From Rapana venosa (lineage: Eukaryota; Mollusca; Gastropoda; Neogastropoda; Muricidae): DNA of 64,000 nucleotides. Below the pieces are notes generated by a model. That model had not been told where the DNA came from. It did not search any database and worked only from the letters and a program-made list of their open reading frames with translations. Each line of letters starts with the position of its first letter. The first letter of the stretch is position 1. Positions 19,507 to 30,199 of the stretch are shown here, piece by piece. The DNA is taken from contig CM054140.1 in assembly GCA_028751875.1 (NCBI GenBank), positions 47,197,551-47,261,550 of the forward strand, written 5' to 3'. The position numbers were made by a program, and so were the translations under genes.

Positions 19507-21855
19507 GCGACGAAGGCCAGGTGGTGGAGGGCCTGGAGAACTTCACCGACAACACCTCCATGCTGCCCAACGTGGGCAGCAGCCTCACCTCGGGTCAGGC
19601 CAGCGACCTCAGGGAGAGCCAGACTGTGTCCAGCTCTGTCAGTGACCCCTGGGCAGCTCCCGTGGACGTCGGGCGGCCCCCTTCACCCTCACCCAGCCAG
19701 CCGCGAGACCAGGAGGACCCTGCCGACACCTCTGGGCACGGCGCGGGGACAGAGCACACCCTGAGAGAAGCAGGGGGCAGAGGAGAGGAGGTGCAGGACA
19801 GTGTTGGCGGGGACAAGATCCCCCAGTACGGCGTGCACGAAGCCGCGACTCCTGTGGGCCAGGGCGGAGGAGGGTCCACGAAGCGGGGAGGCGACGCCAG
19901 ACCCGGAGTCTCCAGGCCCGAGGTCGAGAGGGGTGTACAGGAAGAGCGAGCCCAGCAGCTTCCACCTGCCCAAGTCGGCCTCCGAGCTGCACCGGGCCCG
20001 AATCCTGAAGGGCAGGAAGAGGAAGGAGCCGGCCAAGACCCAGCAGCACAAGCAAGGCTTCTTCCTCATCCCCAGGCAAGATGCCAAGAGCGGAACCGAG
20101 GCACGTGAAGGGGATCTGAACAACGCGCACGCGGTCGGTCCTGGACAGGCTCTTCGGACGGCGTTCTCTCCGGGGTATGCGGCCAGTCCTTCAAGGCAGC
20201 AGGGGGCTGCAAGGCCGCCTCTCTACGGAACGCCTGGGGCCGGCGAAACTTCGGAGCAGCCGACATCGACGTGGGAGTCTTGCACACCGTGTAGAGCTGA
20301 ATACTCTTCGACTGGTCAAGCTCAGCATGCCTGTAGCGGCACGAAGCTTTCAGACAGGCGCAAGAGGAGGTACGGGGACGAGCCGCATCCTCTGAAACTG
20401 CTAAGCTGCTCGCCATCAGAGACGCTTGTCGACCAGAGTCAGCCTTCCAGAAACCAAGGGACCCCCACAGGCCTGCACGTGAAGCGCGGCAGCGTCAGGC
20501 GTGCCACTGACGGCTCTGAGCCCAACATCCCCGCACGCGTCTATAACTTCAACACCACCTACCCCATCCCGGAGCTGTCGGCCCTGAAAGCCTCTTTGAT
20601 GTCTGCGTCTTTTCCCAACGTCAGCCACGACCCCGGCGCGGGCTCCACTTCCCGCCCCGCAGCGTCCACCCTGGAGAACAGGGCGTCCAGAGTGTGCAGG
20701 GCCGACCTGAAGAGGACGAGGAGTCAGGAGGACCAGGCGGACCTCAACGAGGGCGGCGCCCTCTTCGCCCAGAAAGGCCGCAGCCAGAGCGTGCCGTCCT
20801 CTTCCTCCGCCGAGTCCAGCCTCACCACGTCGGACAGCTTGTTCGCCAGCTTCCAGCTGACCCCAGACTCCGCGCGCAAGACGGCCCTGCCGCGGGCGGG
20901 TCAGGAGTTCACCCAGTCGCGCGGCGCGCCGGCCAGGACCCAGCCGGCTCTGTCCGGGTCCAAAACGGAGTCGCAAATCCTGGCGGAAATCCTCGGCTCC
21001 TTCCCGCAGAGCTCGCTGTCCAGCACCAGCACCAGCAGCCAGACCAAGAGCCGGCAGCCTCAGGGCACCGTCTACGGCGACGTCACCATCCCCACCGCCT
21101 TCGCCGACGAGCTGTTCGGCTTCTGGAGCCTGTCGCCAGAGCTGGACGCCAACAGCCAGCCGCGCACGCCGCTGATGACGCCTCTGAAGGAGGAGGCCCG
21201 CAGAGCCAACCGGGAGTTCATCTGGGGCAACAGCGGCTCCCCCAGCACCACCTCCGCCTCCTCCTCCTCCTTCGCCGCTGTTTCTGCTGCTGCTGCTGCT
21301 GGCTGGCCCGTCCAGGACGACGCCAGTTTCGGAGAGAGGAGACGGGACGTGACCCGCCACGCTCGTGGGGAGAAGGATTTCGGGGACTACGTGCAGCTGG
21401 TCAACACCGGCAGCGACCGGGCCCGCAGCAGGTCCGCTCAGAGCAGCCTCAGCGAGTCCACCTCCGCGGAAACGTTGGCCGCCCCTGCAGCCGTTGTGGA
21501 AGATGCTCGAGGGAGCGGTGACGTGGGCACCGCCAGCGGCCGCAGTACGCTGAGCGACTACAAAAGCCTGCCCCTCAACAACCTCAACGTCAGCCACCTT
21601 TACGTCATATCGGGGTACCCGGACAAGGACAGTGTCGTCAACAACAACAACAACAGCAACAACAACAACAGCAACAGCAACAGCGCCTCAGCAGACCTCG
21701 TGGATGCCGGCCACCTCCCGTCCAACGTCGTCTCATCACCGCCGCCGCCACAGGCGAGCGCCACCGCCTCGATTGTCCGTGCTGATGGTCAGAATTCTCA
21801 TTCGCCAGGCGCTGGTATTGCTTTTGTCCTGGATAAAAAGAAGTACAGGGTGTGA
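19507..21855 (+). CDS. unrecognised membrane protein, last exon (frameshifted)
   Basis: Acceptor TGTGTGGTCCCAG|GCGACG, phase 1, matching exon 4. The incoming frame reads DEGQVVEGLENFTDNTSMLP, then ASDLRESQTVSSSVSDPWA and KIPQYGVHEAATPVGQ, but it would stop at 20106-20108. From about 19934 the frame one base over takes over and runs to TGA 21853-21855: VYRKSEPSSFHLPKSASELH, GFFLIPRQDAKSG, EPNIPARVYNFNTTYPIPEL, RSQEDQADLNEGGALFAQ, SDSLFASFQLTPDSARK, SQILAEILGSFPQSSLSS, GDVTIPTAFADELFGFWSLS, GDYVQLVNTGSDRAR and SLPLNNLNVSHLYVISGYPD. An Asn/Ser repeat sits at 21640-21690 and the C-terminus is KKKYRV. One extra G in the G4 run at 19930-19933 would explain the shift. Total protein from Met 10399 is about 1,388 residues after that single-base skip. 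The Ser/Pro-rich tail has several Tyr motifs. Function unknown. Confidence 0.8.
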
Positions 21856-21901
21856 CTTTGTTCGTGTGGGAAACGAGCTTCACACTGTTGTGTTGGTGGG
21901 A

Positions 21902-21922
21902 TGGGGGGGGGGGGGGGGGGGG
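21902..21922. repeat. poly-G run
   Basis: About 21 G in a row, 47 bases after the stop codon. Confidence 0.85.
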
Positions 21923-22009
21923 GTAAAGCTTGAGGAAAAATCTTGAGAGACATCACAAGTTTGAAAATAACGTTCATGGGTTCTGTCCATGTGAAAGAAA
22001 AGATGTGTG

Positions 22010-22700
22010 GGAATCGTTGTTTTGAAAAGTGTGTGAATGTCTTGTTTTGAAAAGTGTGTGAATGTCTGTTTTGAAAAGTGTGCGAATATCTATTTTGGAA
22101 AGTGTGTGAATGTCTATTTTGACAAGTGTGTGGATGTCTATTTTGAAAAGTGTGTGAATGTCTTATTTTGAAAAGTGTGCGAATGTCTATTTTGAAAAGT
22201 GTGCGAATGTCTATTTTGAAAAGTGTGTGAGTCTCTGTTTTGAAAAGTGTGTGAATCTCTTATTTTGAAAAGTGTGTGAATGTCTATTTTCAAAAGTGTG
22301 TGAATATCTATTCTGAAAAGTGTGTGAATATCTATTCTGAAATGTGTGTGAATATATATTTTGAAAAGTGTGTGAATGTCTATTTTGGAAAGTATGTGAG
22401 TGTCTATTTTGGAAAGTGTGTGAATGTCTATTTTGAAAAGTGTGTAAATGTCTATTTGGAAAGTGTGTGAATATCTTTTTTGGAAAGTGTGTAAGTGTCT
22501 ATTTTGAAAAGTGTGTGAATGTCATTTTGAAAAGTGTATGAATGTCTATTTTGAAAAGTGTGTGAATCTCTTATTTTCGAAAGTGTGTGAATGTCTATTT
22601 TGAAAAGGTGTGAATCTCTTATTTTCGAAAGTGTGTGAATGTCTATTTTGAAAAGCGTGTGAATGTCTATTTTGAAAAGCATGTGAATGTCTTATTTCGA
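22010..22700 (+). repeat. 24-bp satellite
   Basis: About 28 imperfect tandem copies of a 24-bp unit, TTTTGAAAAGTGTGTGAATG followed by TCTA. Single-base length variants (TCTTATTTTG, TCATTTTG) occur. Because 24 is divisible by 3, several frames stay open (for instance repeating KCVNVYFE), but these are not genes. Confidence 0.95.
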
Positions 22701-23066
22701 TCTATTTTGGAGTGTAATCTGTCGCAACAGATTGTAATAGTTCGGAACAGGGTGTTAATGCTTATATAAAAGACATCTGAACGTGTGTACACACATTTTG
22801 AGCATGAAACAACAGGGTTGTTGTTTAAGACTATAGGTTCCGTGTATGAATTTTGAACATAAAATGTACGTGTAATATCAGTTGGGTTGGGTTTTTTTCG
22901 TCGATGAAGGCGCACATGTATGTAACTGACTGGAGTGTTTTGTTTGAGTCGATAAGTATCGATTTATTGTCGTTTGGAGGAGGCTATGTTATTATATGAA
23001 GTGGTCTATTCCTTTAGGCTGACAGAGGGAAACTATGGGAAAAGGATAAGGATTGCATTATGTATG

Positions 23067-23195
<129 letters not shown>

Positions 23196-23323
23196 CTTGA
23201 ATACGTGTGTAAATGTATGTCTGCCTAGTCTGTCTAGTCTTGTGTTTGTCTCTCTGTCTAACCGCCTTTCTCTACGTGTGTGCACGCGTGATGTGCAAGC
23301 AGGCGTGACAAATATGAATTGCG

Positions 23324-23324
<1 letters not shown>

Positions 23325-23397
<73 letters not shown>
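23325..23397. repeat. (TA)n microsatellite
   Basis: About 36 uninterrupted TA dinucleotides. Confidence 0.95.
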
Positions 23398-23404
<7 letters not shown>

Positions 23405-23504
23405 GTTGTGAAGTAGAGCAAAAATATGGAGGAGAAGGGTGGGGGAGGGGGGACTTTTGAGTAAATACTAGTGGGCTTTGAATGGGGATAACATAGAAAT
23501 TGCC

Positions 23505-23507
23505 GGG

Positions 23508-23550
<43 letters not shown>
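23505..23550. repeat. (GT)n microsatellite
   Basis: GT tract within the probable 3' UTR. Confidence 0.9.
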
Positions 23551-23552
<2 letters not shown>

Positions 23553-24117
23553 TTGTGTTGTGTGTCCGCTGGGATTTGCTTAAATCAGATCCTTAGCCTG
23601 TATTAGCTGAAATGTGTGACCATACTTTTGATCAACGGCTGTTTCAGATAACTACAGACAAAATGTTGCAAATCTGCATGTGTGTATAATTATTTTGATG
23701 AATTCAGTATTGCAATGTTTCCTCTTTGTGTGAACTGTAACAATGTTAATGTTCACATTAATTGTGATAGAAGTTTGGATTTTTCCCCATTGTGTTAAAA
23801 AGGTAATAATATTGTTAACAGACATTTGTCTTTTAAATAAACTGTGTCCTGAGGCGAGATCGAGTTAACGGTGCCTAGTCTGTAGAAGAGTGGAATTTTG
23901 GAAGAATGAAAATATGTCGGCAGTGACATTTATTTTTCGCGTTTTCATTTTTGCCCGTTTTTTTTCTTTTTCGTCATTTCTTTCCAGTCCTCATTAATAA
24001 GAGCTCTAAGTATGGGTTATGAAAATGACGGACTATGAAAGTAGGTGGGTGATTTTTTTTTGTTTTGTGAGCTATTCCTGTTTTCACACCCGATTCTACC
24101 GTACACAGCCACACACA

Positions 24118-24205
24118 CACACCTGGCTTGTTCTGTCGCATAATGGGTGCTTATTCATTATCCTCGAAATAAAAGAATTTGTCATTGTCATTGTCATTGC
24201 ATTCC
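24118..24205 (+). mobile_element. SINE family B-like 3' end
   Basis: GGTGCTTATTCATTATCCTC, then GAAATAAAAGAATTTGTCAT and repeated TGTCAT. It is the same 3' end and tail as 59030-59095, a tail variant of family B. Confidence 0.65.
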
Positions 24206-24242
24206 TGGGGCCAGGCAAGCATTCCTAACAGATTCTGTAATT

Positions 24243-24880
24243 AACTGCTTTGCCTAACCTTGCCTCGCCTCGCATTACTTTGCCTAGTCTGCATGCTCTA
24301 CTTACTGCCTAGTCTTGCTTTGCCTTTCTACCTTGCCTTGCCTCGCATTACCTTGCCTAGTCTTGCTTTGCCTTGCCTTGCTGTCACCTTTCCTTCCTGC
24401 CTGTCTGCCTTCTCTTGCCTAGTCTTGCCTTGCCTCGTCTGCCTTGCCTTGCCTCGCCTTACTAGCCTCGCTTGCCTTGCCTGTCTTGCCTTGCCTGCTG
24501 CCTTGCTCTCTTGCCTCGCTACCTCGCTGCTTGCCTTACCTTGCCTCGCCTGTCTTGCCTTCTCTGCCTTGCCTCCTCGCTTGCCTTGCCTTGCCTTGCC
24601 TTGCCTGCTCGTCTTGCCTTGCCTTGCTTGCCTGTCTCGTGCCTTCTTGCCTTGCCTTGCCTTGCCTTGCCTCGTCTTGCCTTACCTTGCCTCGTCTTGC
24701 CTTGCCTTGCCTCGCCTTGCCTCGCCTTGCCTTACCTTGCCTCGTCTTGCCGTGCCTTGCTTTGCCGTTTCTTTCAGTGATTCTATTAAGAGTCCTTGCG
24801 GAGATCATTATTCGATTTAGGGACCGTATCAACTGACCACGGCTTTCAGGCTGTTCTGCCTTGCTTTGCCTAGCCTTGTT
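24243..24880. repeat. (CCTTG)n pentanucleotide satellite
   Basis: About 530 bp of CCTTG and CCTCG units with variants, and a short island of the same unit at 24838-24880 after a unique 60-bp gap. Leu/Cys/Ala-rich and Lys/Gln/Arg-rich frames over it are artefacts. Confidence 0.95.
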
Positions 24881-25190
24881 CTGTGTAAATTAAGGCTCCA
24901 GTCCCACTGGGAGATCAAGTCACTATTGTGTAAGACCAACCAGCTTTCCCTCCCTGTTTTGAGGGTCTTATTGTTTATATTAGCTGACAGTTTCCCCGAC
25001 CCTTTGTGATGTTTTCTGTCAGGGGGGTGGGTGGCATTCATTGTACTTTTTGAATCGGTCGCTGTGTGTCAAGGAAGGAACAGATTAGGCAAGGGGAAAT
25101 ACTCTGCTGAGGTTCTTGGATTATATAATCATGTGAGTGGAGCCAGTAGAAAGCAGTTAACTGAAACACACACAGACACACACGGGCGTG
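24881..25190. other. no gene seen
   Basis: Unique-looking sequence. Confidence 0.5.
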
Positions 25191-25236
25191 CGCACGTATG
25201 TACACACACACACATTCACACCCACACACACACACA

Positions 25237-25270
<34 letters not shown>
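25191..25270. repeat. (CA)n microsatellite
   Basis: Imperfect CA repeats. Confidence 0.9.
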
Positions 25271-25271
<1 letters not shown>

Positions 25272-26870
25272 ATTTGCAAATCAGTTTGGTTTTTTACTGT
25301 TTAACACTCTTGTTATGTGGTTGTTTTTGGTGCTGCTGATGTTATTATTGTTGGTTTTGGTGTGTTTTTTTAAAACTTTGTTTCTATGTGTTTTTTTTTC
25401 TTTAACTCTATTCTTTCCTCTTTTTTTTGCATGGGGGTGGGGGAAGGGGGGGGGGGTGTAGTGCAAGCATAGAAAAAGGGAGGGTTTGGGGGTCTTTTGT
25501 GGGAGGGGGAGGGATAGGATTTTTGTTTATTTATTTTGCTTAGTTATTTCATATTTTGTGGTTGGTGATGAGATCGTTCTGCTATGGCTTCTGTGGTCGG
25601 CAGATCTACGATGATCAAGATGGATTTATTCTCTGACATCGATTCTTATTTCAAGTCAGACGCTGGCATCTTATCAGAACATGGCTTGACGCCGGAAATT
25701 GTCGGATGTGATCTACTGGCAGAACTGGCTTTTCATTAGCCGGGACCAAGATCCGCTAGACATAGAAGTTGCTTCCCTTTAGCGCGCGCGCGCACGCACG
25801 CACGCACACACGCACACACTCACTCACTCACTCACTCACTCACTCACTGAATGAATATTTATCTTTCGAGGGTTACAAATAAACATTCACATACATTTTT
25901 TTCATCCGGCCCTTGCCCTGAATAGGGACTATATAAAAAAAAAAATTTTTAAAGCACTAAACAAACAAACAAGCAAAACAAGGTTCCCATAATTTACTAA
26001 AATTAATAGAGATAATTTATTAGTTACAAGTTCTGGTCGGTGGTGTTGAACTGTTATGTTCTTCAGCTGGCTGTTAAGGTCTAAAAGCTTTCCAAATCAT
26101 GGTTTTGTCTCTCTTTTTTTAAAATGCAACATTCTATGCTAAATGAAAAATAAACAAAAAAACTTTTAACAACTTACGTCGCTGTTTTTGCCCAATTTAA
26201 GTACAGACAGTCTGAACCAGTTTTGAAAAGAAAGAAATTGATAGATCTAATATGTGTGTGTGTGTGTGATTTCTTTGCTTATTTATTTAGCGCTGTGTCC
26301 TAATTATATCTAAGTCAAACCAATAGGGCACGAACTCAACGAATAATAGTAGAGCAGTAATGGGAAACAAGTCTCCTAGCGCTGTCCTTACTCCACTTGT
26401 TTCCCTTGGAATGAAACGTTAGTTGGGAGTCGTAAGTCGACCAACGAGATCTATTTTAGTTAGCTGAGTAATCGAACACTAATACATTGAACCAAACATA
26501 TACTGTGTTTGTAGGGATATTTTAGTCGTCTTATTTTGGCTTCTTTTCAGCAATTGTGATGCTTTACTTCGCTAAAAAAATACATAATAAAAATCCGCAA
26601 AACTGCCTAAACTAACCGCTGTGGAAAAAGTTACCCAAATTGTTCGTGTATTACGTTGTTTATCTCTTTTCTGAACAGTCAAGAGACGGATAGAATGTAA
26701 AAACTGGTCCGCTCGTTAATCATAAGGGGAATGTTACACTCATTCGCTCAAAGAAGAAACGGTTATGCTCCCATTTCTTCAACAAAATTTTTTTCAGCCT
26801 GTCTTTATGACAGGGAAAAACACCATTGAAATACAGTGATCCGCTTTAAGTGCATTTTAGGGGTGGGAGG
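25271..26870. other. AT-rich stretch with a CGCG/CACT patch, no gene seen
   Basis: T-rich and G-rich runs to about 25530, then AT-rich unique-looking sequence. 25780-25848 is a CGCGCG, CACGCA and (CACT)n patch. No supported open frame. Confidence 0.5.
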
Positions 26871-26872
26871 GT

Positions 26873-27116
26873 GTTTATTATTATTATACTTGTATGTCGA
26901 GGATAATGGAGAAGCACTCTTGCAGCTTTTATTGTCATCCATTCCTGCACACAATGGCCTACTCTTCCGAAAAGCGGAACGGGTTATAACGTGTGTACAA
27001 GATGTTCTGCGTGCGTTCGCACACGGGACGTTGGTTTATATAGTCTGCTTTCCAAAAGACTTTTGGGGAGAATGGAATCGGTACTGATAACTCCAGAGGC
27101 TATCCCGTCCCCCATG
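26873..27116 (-). mobile_element. SINE family B, minus strand
   Basis: GTCGAGGATAATGGAGAAGC, GCACACAATGGCCTACTCTT, CCGAAAAGCGGAACGGGTTA and GTTCGCACACGGGACGTTGG. It ends in the inverted head GGCTATCCCGTCCCC. An internal deletion removes the B box. Confidence 0.85.
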
Positions 27117-27419
27117 TTTGAATTAAACATTGGCAGCTACTAAGTTATTTTATTTTTAGAACATAATAAATATGTACCTTTACATGAAAAAAATTATAAA
27201 GGAAAAACGCCCTGGCCATTCTACTTTTTTAAATCAAAATATAATACCCCTTGCTGACGAACTGAAACGGTAAGCATAGTTAAAGGGAAGGAACTGCCTG
27301 CTGAAGAGATGCAGGAGTAGTAGCAGTAGGCCTAGTTCTCTCCCATTGTACTACCCTTGCGCTCAAAATTCTTTTCAGACCACTAGGCTAACGCCATGCT
27401 GGCTCCTGTCAGCGTATGT

Positions 27420-27608
27420 TTGGTTCACCTTCACCTATCCCGTAGTCTCGTAGGCCGTTCCTGAAGATTTCTGTAACCAGCTTCCTCCACTCCTGGCGGT
27501 TTTCAGCTCTCCGTAGCAAGTCGTTCTACTCAAGGCCAGTCAGTCAACACTAATGTCTTCCCATCGTTTTCTCTGTCTGTAGGGAGGCAGGATCACCCCT
27601 ACTCTTCA
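27420..27608 (-). pseudogene. LINE C-terminal fragment, minus strand
   Basis: The minus-strand translation gives RQRKRWEDISVDWLALS, then a shifted ELKTARSGGSWLQKSS. It corresponds to GRPRKSWEDNISEWTGLEL and then EQREEWRELVAESLR in the LINE at 52462-53612. Only the last 60 or so residues remain, with frameshifts. Confidence 0.6.
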
Positions 27609-27649
27609 TTTTTTTAAATAATAATAATAATGGTTTATAAAGTGTGTGC

Positions 27650-27830
27650 AAAATGATGAGTTGTGGATCGAAGGTTGAGGATACCGCTGGACTGCAGACT
27701 GATTGTCTGGTCTTTCTCATCCAAATCCCGTGTGCAAAACGCGTTTACCACATATTAAAGAACATACGGCAACAAGATAACCGTCGCCGTCAATTCTAGC
27801 CTTATTAGAGGATGGTGGATTTTTGGGTTT
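27650..27830 (+). mobile_element. SINE family A-like remnant
   Basis: GGTTGAGGATACCGCTGG, CAAATCCCGTGTGCAAAACG and AAGAACATACGGCAACAAGA keep the order of family A landmarks with heavy divergence. Confidence 0.45.
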
Positions 27831-28057
27831 TTTTCAGCGGGTTGTGAAGTTTTTATTTAGTAAACATATTTGGATTTTTTACAACTATTTTGTAAAACAC
27901 TTTTTTTTAAAAATCAAAGAACAGATTTTTAACACATGGATCTATATGTATACTGTGGTCACATCATCGCAAGAAGCAAAAGAGTAGGGTGGGTTGGGTT
28001 GTTTTTTTTTCCATCTAACCCAAACAGATGTAGCTTTTAGTGACAAACCTGATGATC

Positions 28058-28158
28058 TGTCAACATTTCTGGAAGTCTTTCTCAGTCTAGTCATTCATAT
28101 CTTTTGTTTTATAACCACATTTCTGAAAGTGTTTCTCAGTCTAGTCATCATATCTTTT
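28058..28158 (+). repeat. tandem duplication, two units
   Basis: ACATTTCTGGAAGTCTTTCT, then CAGTCTAGTCATTCATATCT, is repeated as ACATTTCTGAAAGTGTTTCT, then CAGTCTAGTCATCATATCT. The unit is about 55 bp. Confidence 0.85.
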
Positions 28159-28329
28159 GGGGGTTTTTAACCAGCTACGAGCTGGCTGAACGTGTACTTC
28201 TGTTAGGATTATTTCGTGGTGAATCGATTTGCTAGTCTTCTGGAATAGGCCCTGTCTTACGTGAGAGGTGTATGGTGGCTTTGCGTTGATGGGCCTGTAG
28301 CCAAACTCTATCACCAAACTTCATCCTCA

Positions 28330-28510
28330 CTGCTTGCAGGCAAAGCTGGTCCTAGTCTTGTCTTCCCCCAGTGAGCCCACAGCACACTCACTCTGGGTAG
28401 GAGACGGGCCGCGGATTCCGGAGAGAAAAAACCAACCCGTTGACTGTGTGATTCGAATCTTACGACCTTACAGCTAGCCGGTAGCCCAAAGCGCTGACAC
28501 TGCATGCTGC
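28330..28510 (-). mobile_element. tRNA-like SINE head, unclassified
   Basis: The minus strand reads GCGCTTTGGGCTACCGGCTA, then AAGATTCGAATCACACAG as a possible B box, then a body with TCTCTCCGGAATCCGCGGCC. It resembles no other family in the window. Confidence 0.4.
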
Positions 28511-28535
28511 CATGGCGGCTGATTGTTGGATGGGT

Positions 28536-28538
<3 letters not shown>

Positions 28539-28607
<69 letters not shown>

Positions 28608-28935
28608 TGTGTGTGGTTGTGTGTGTGGGTGTTGTGTGTGTTGTGTGTGTGTGTGTGCTTGTGTGTGTGGTTGTGTGTGTGTGTGTGTGTGTGCGTGTTC
28701 AGACAGGGACTGAAGGAGGTTTTGCTAGAGAGGGAGGGGTACATTGCTGCAGTAGATGGGCAACGCCTGGATGCTGAGGTGCTGATGGCTTATTTGTTCG
28801 TCCTCTGTGTGTGTGTGTGTGTCTGTCTGTCTGTCTTGTCTGTCTGTGTGTGTCTGTTTGTCTGTCTCTCACTCTCTCCGATGTGTGTGTGCGTATGTGC
28901 GTGCGTGTGTCTGTGTGTGTCTGTGGTGTGTGTGT
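28539..28935. repeat. GT-rich tracts
   Basis: Two blocks of GT repeats (28539-28695 and 28805-28935) with GTCT variants, separated by about 110 bp of unique sequence. Confidence 0.9.
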
Positions 28936-28987
28936 TGTTCAATTTCAAGTCTATCCACACTTGGTGATATTAGGAGAGAGAGAGGGG

Positions 28988-29016
28988 GGAGGGGGGGGGG
29001 GGGGGGGGGTCTGTGT

Positions 29017-29091
<75 letters not shown>

Positions 29092-29092
29092 T
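28988..29092. repeat. poly-G and (TA)n tract
   Basis: G-rich run to about 29010, then TA repeats from about 29020 to 29090. Confidence 0.9.
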
Positions 29093-29172
29093 ATAACTAA
29101 TTCTCAACAATACCTATTCAATCCTAATATTAATTGTTAAACACTCTTTTAAGCAAGCAAGCAAGAAAGCGT

Positions 29173-29173
<1 letters not shown>

Positions 29174-29240
<67 letters not shown>

Positions 29241-29266
29241 CCACACACACAAACACACACTCTCTA

Positions 29267-29332
<66 letters not shown>

Positions 29333-29369
29333 CGCACACACACACAACACACACACACACACACACACA

Positions 29370-29400
<31 letters not shown>

Positions 29401-29407
29401 TCCCCAC

Positions 29408-29443
<36 letters not shown>
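29174..29443. repeat. (CA)n microsatellite, about 270 bp
   Basis: Long CA tract with sparse interruptions. Confidence 0.95.
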
Positions 29444-29444
<1 letters not shown>

Positions 29445-29814
29445 AAAACACAGCACAATACAATTTACACTCTGAAACGTTGTGATGTTTAGAACATTGT
29501 GTTGTTGTTTTTTTAATTTCACACATACGTCACGCGCTTTCAGTTCGTACTTGTAACAATGTGCTGTACAATGTATCAATACTTAACAATCACTATGAAC
29601 ACAAATATTTACAACACAGAAAATCACAAACAATAAATCAGAACAGTTTGATAGATAAATCCTTCTAAAACAGATTTTGAGGACCTTGGGGGAAAACGCA
29701 CACCTCGTTTGTTAAATCTGGGGTTCGGATCCCCCCCGAAGTTAACTCCTTCCTAACCCTCCCTGCCTGCCCCCCCCCCCCCCCCCCCAATCCAAACAAT
29801 TTACATACTTTCTT
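29444..29814. other. no gene seen; poly-C near 29771
   Basis: AT-rich sequence. GGGGTTCGGATCCCC near 29722 is palindromic and resembles a B box, but no A box is found. A C run of about 18 lies near 29771. Confidence 0.45.
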
Positions 29815-29852
29815 TACATTTGATCTTAGCCAAAAGACCGACACTTCTTCCC
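29815..29852 (-). ncRNA. U2 snRNA 5'-end fragment (pseudogene)
   Basis: The minus strand reads CGGTCTTTTGGCTAAGATCA followed by AATGTA, against the U2 5' region CGGCCTTTTGGCTAAGATCA, AGTGTA. That is 24 of 26 positions from memory of the conserved U2 sequence. Similarity fades on both sides, and the branch-point-pairing GTAGTA is altered, so this is a dead or SINE-embedded fragment, not a U2 gene. Confidence 0.65.
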
Positions 29853-29873
29853 AATTTTCTATACCATTACCAC

Positions 29874-29875
<2 letters not shown>

Positions 29876-29920
<45 letters not shown>

Positions 29921-29985
29921 TAATATATATATATATAATACATATATAAATATATATATATAATATATATATTTATATATATACA
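29876..29985. repeat. (GA)n and (TA)n tracts
   Basis: GA repeats (about 29876-29918) followed by interrupted TA repeats. Confidence 0.9.
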
Positions 29986-30041
29986 CAGTGTCTTTTGGGG
30001 ATACGTTAATAAACCGCATGCACCCTATAAACTGTATGCAC

Positions 30042-30101
30042 CTCCCCCCCCCCCTTTTTTTTCTTCTTCCCCCCCCCCCCCCCTTTTTTTTTTTTTTTTT
30101 T
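30042..30101. repeat. alternating poly-C and poly-T runs
   Basis: C run, T run, C run, T run. Then AGCGCAAACAAAAGAACTCA and CGGCAACAAG, a short SINE A core remnant. Confidence 0.8.
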
Positions 30102-30199
30102 CAGCGCAAACAAAAGAACTCACGGCAACAAGTAGAAATCGGAAGTTCAGTCTTTAACTGCTTAACATTTTTTTTGCTATTTGTATGTAGACGATTATC

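Noticed and set aside
20416..21597. 393-residue antisense frame across the last exon
   Set aside because: A shadow of GC-rich coding sequence on the other strand. The plus frame has splice phase support and natural peptide character.
22276..22682. Repetitive KCVNVYFE-type and LFKIDIHT-type frames
   Set aside because: The 24-bp satellite has a period divisible by three, so open frames arise automatically on both strands.
22010..22700. CRISPR-like array
   Set aside because: Repeats are contiguous with no spacers, and the sequence is eukaryotic in all other respects.
24260..24836. Leu/Cys/Ala-rich 186-residue frame
   Set aside because: Produced by the CCTTG pentanucleotide repeat. Sister frames give equally long peptides.
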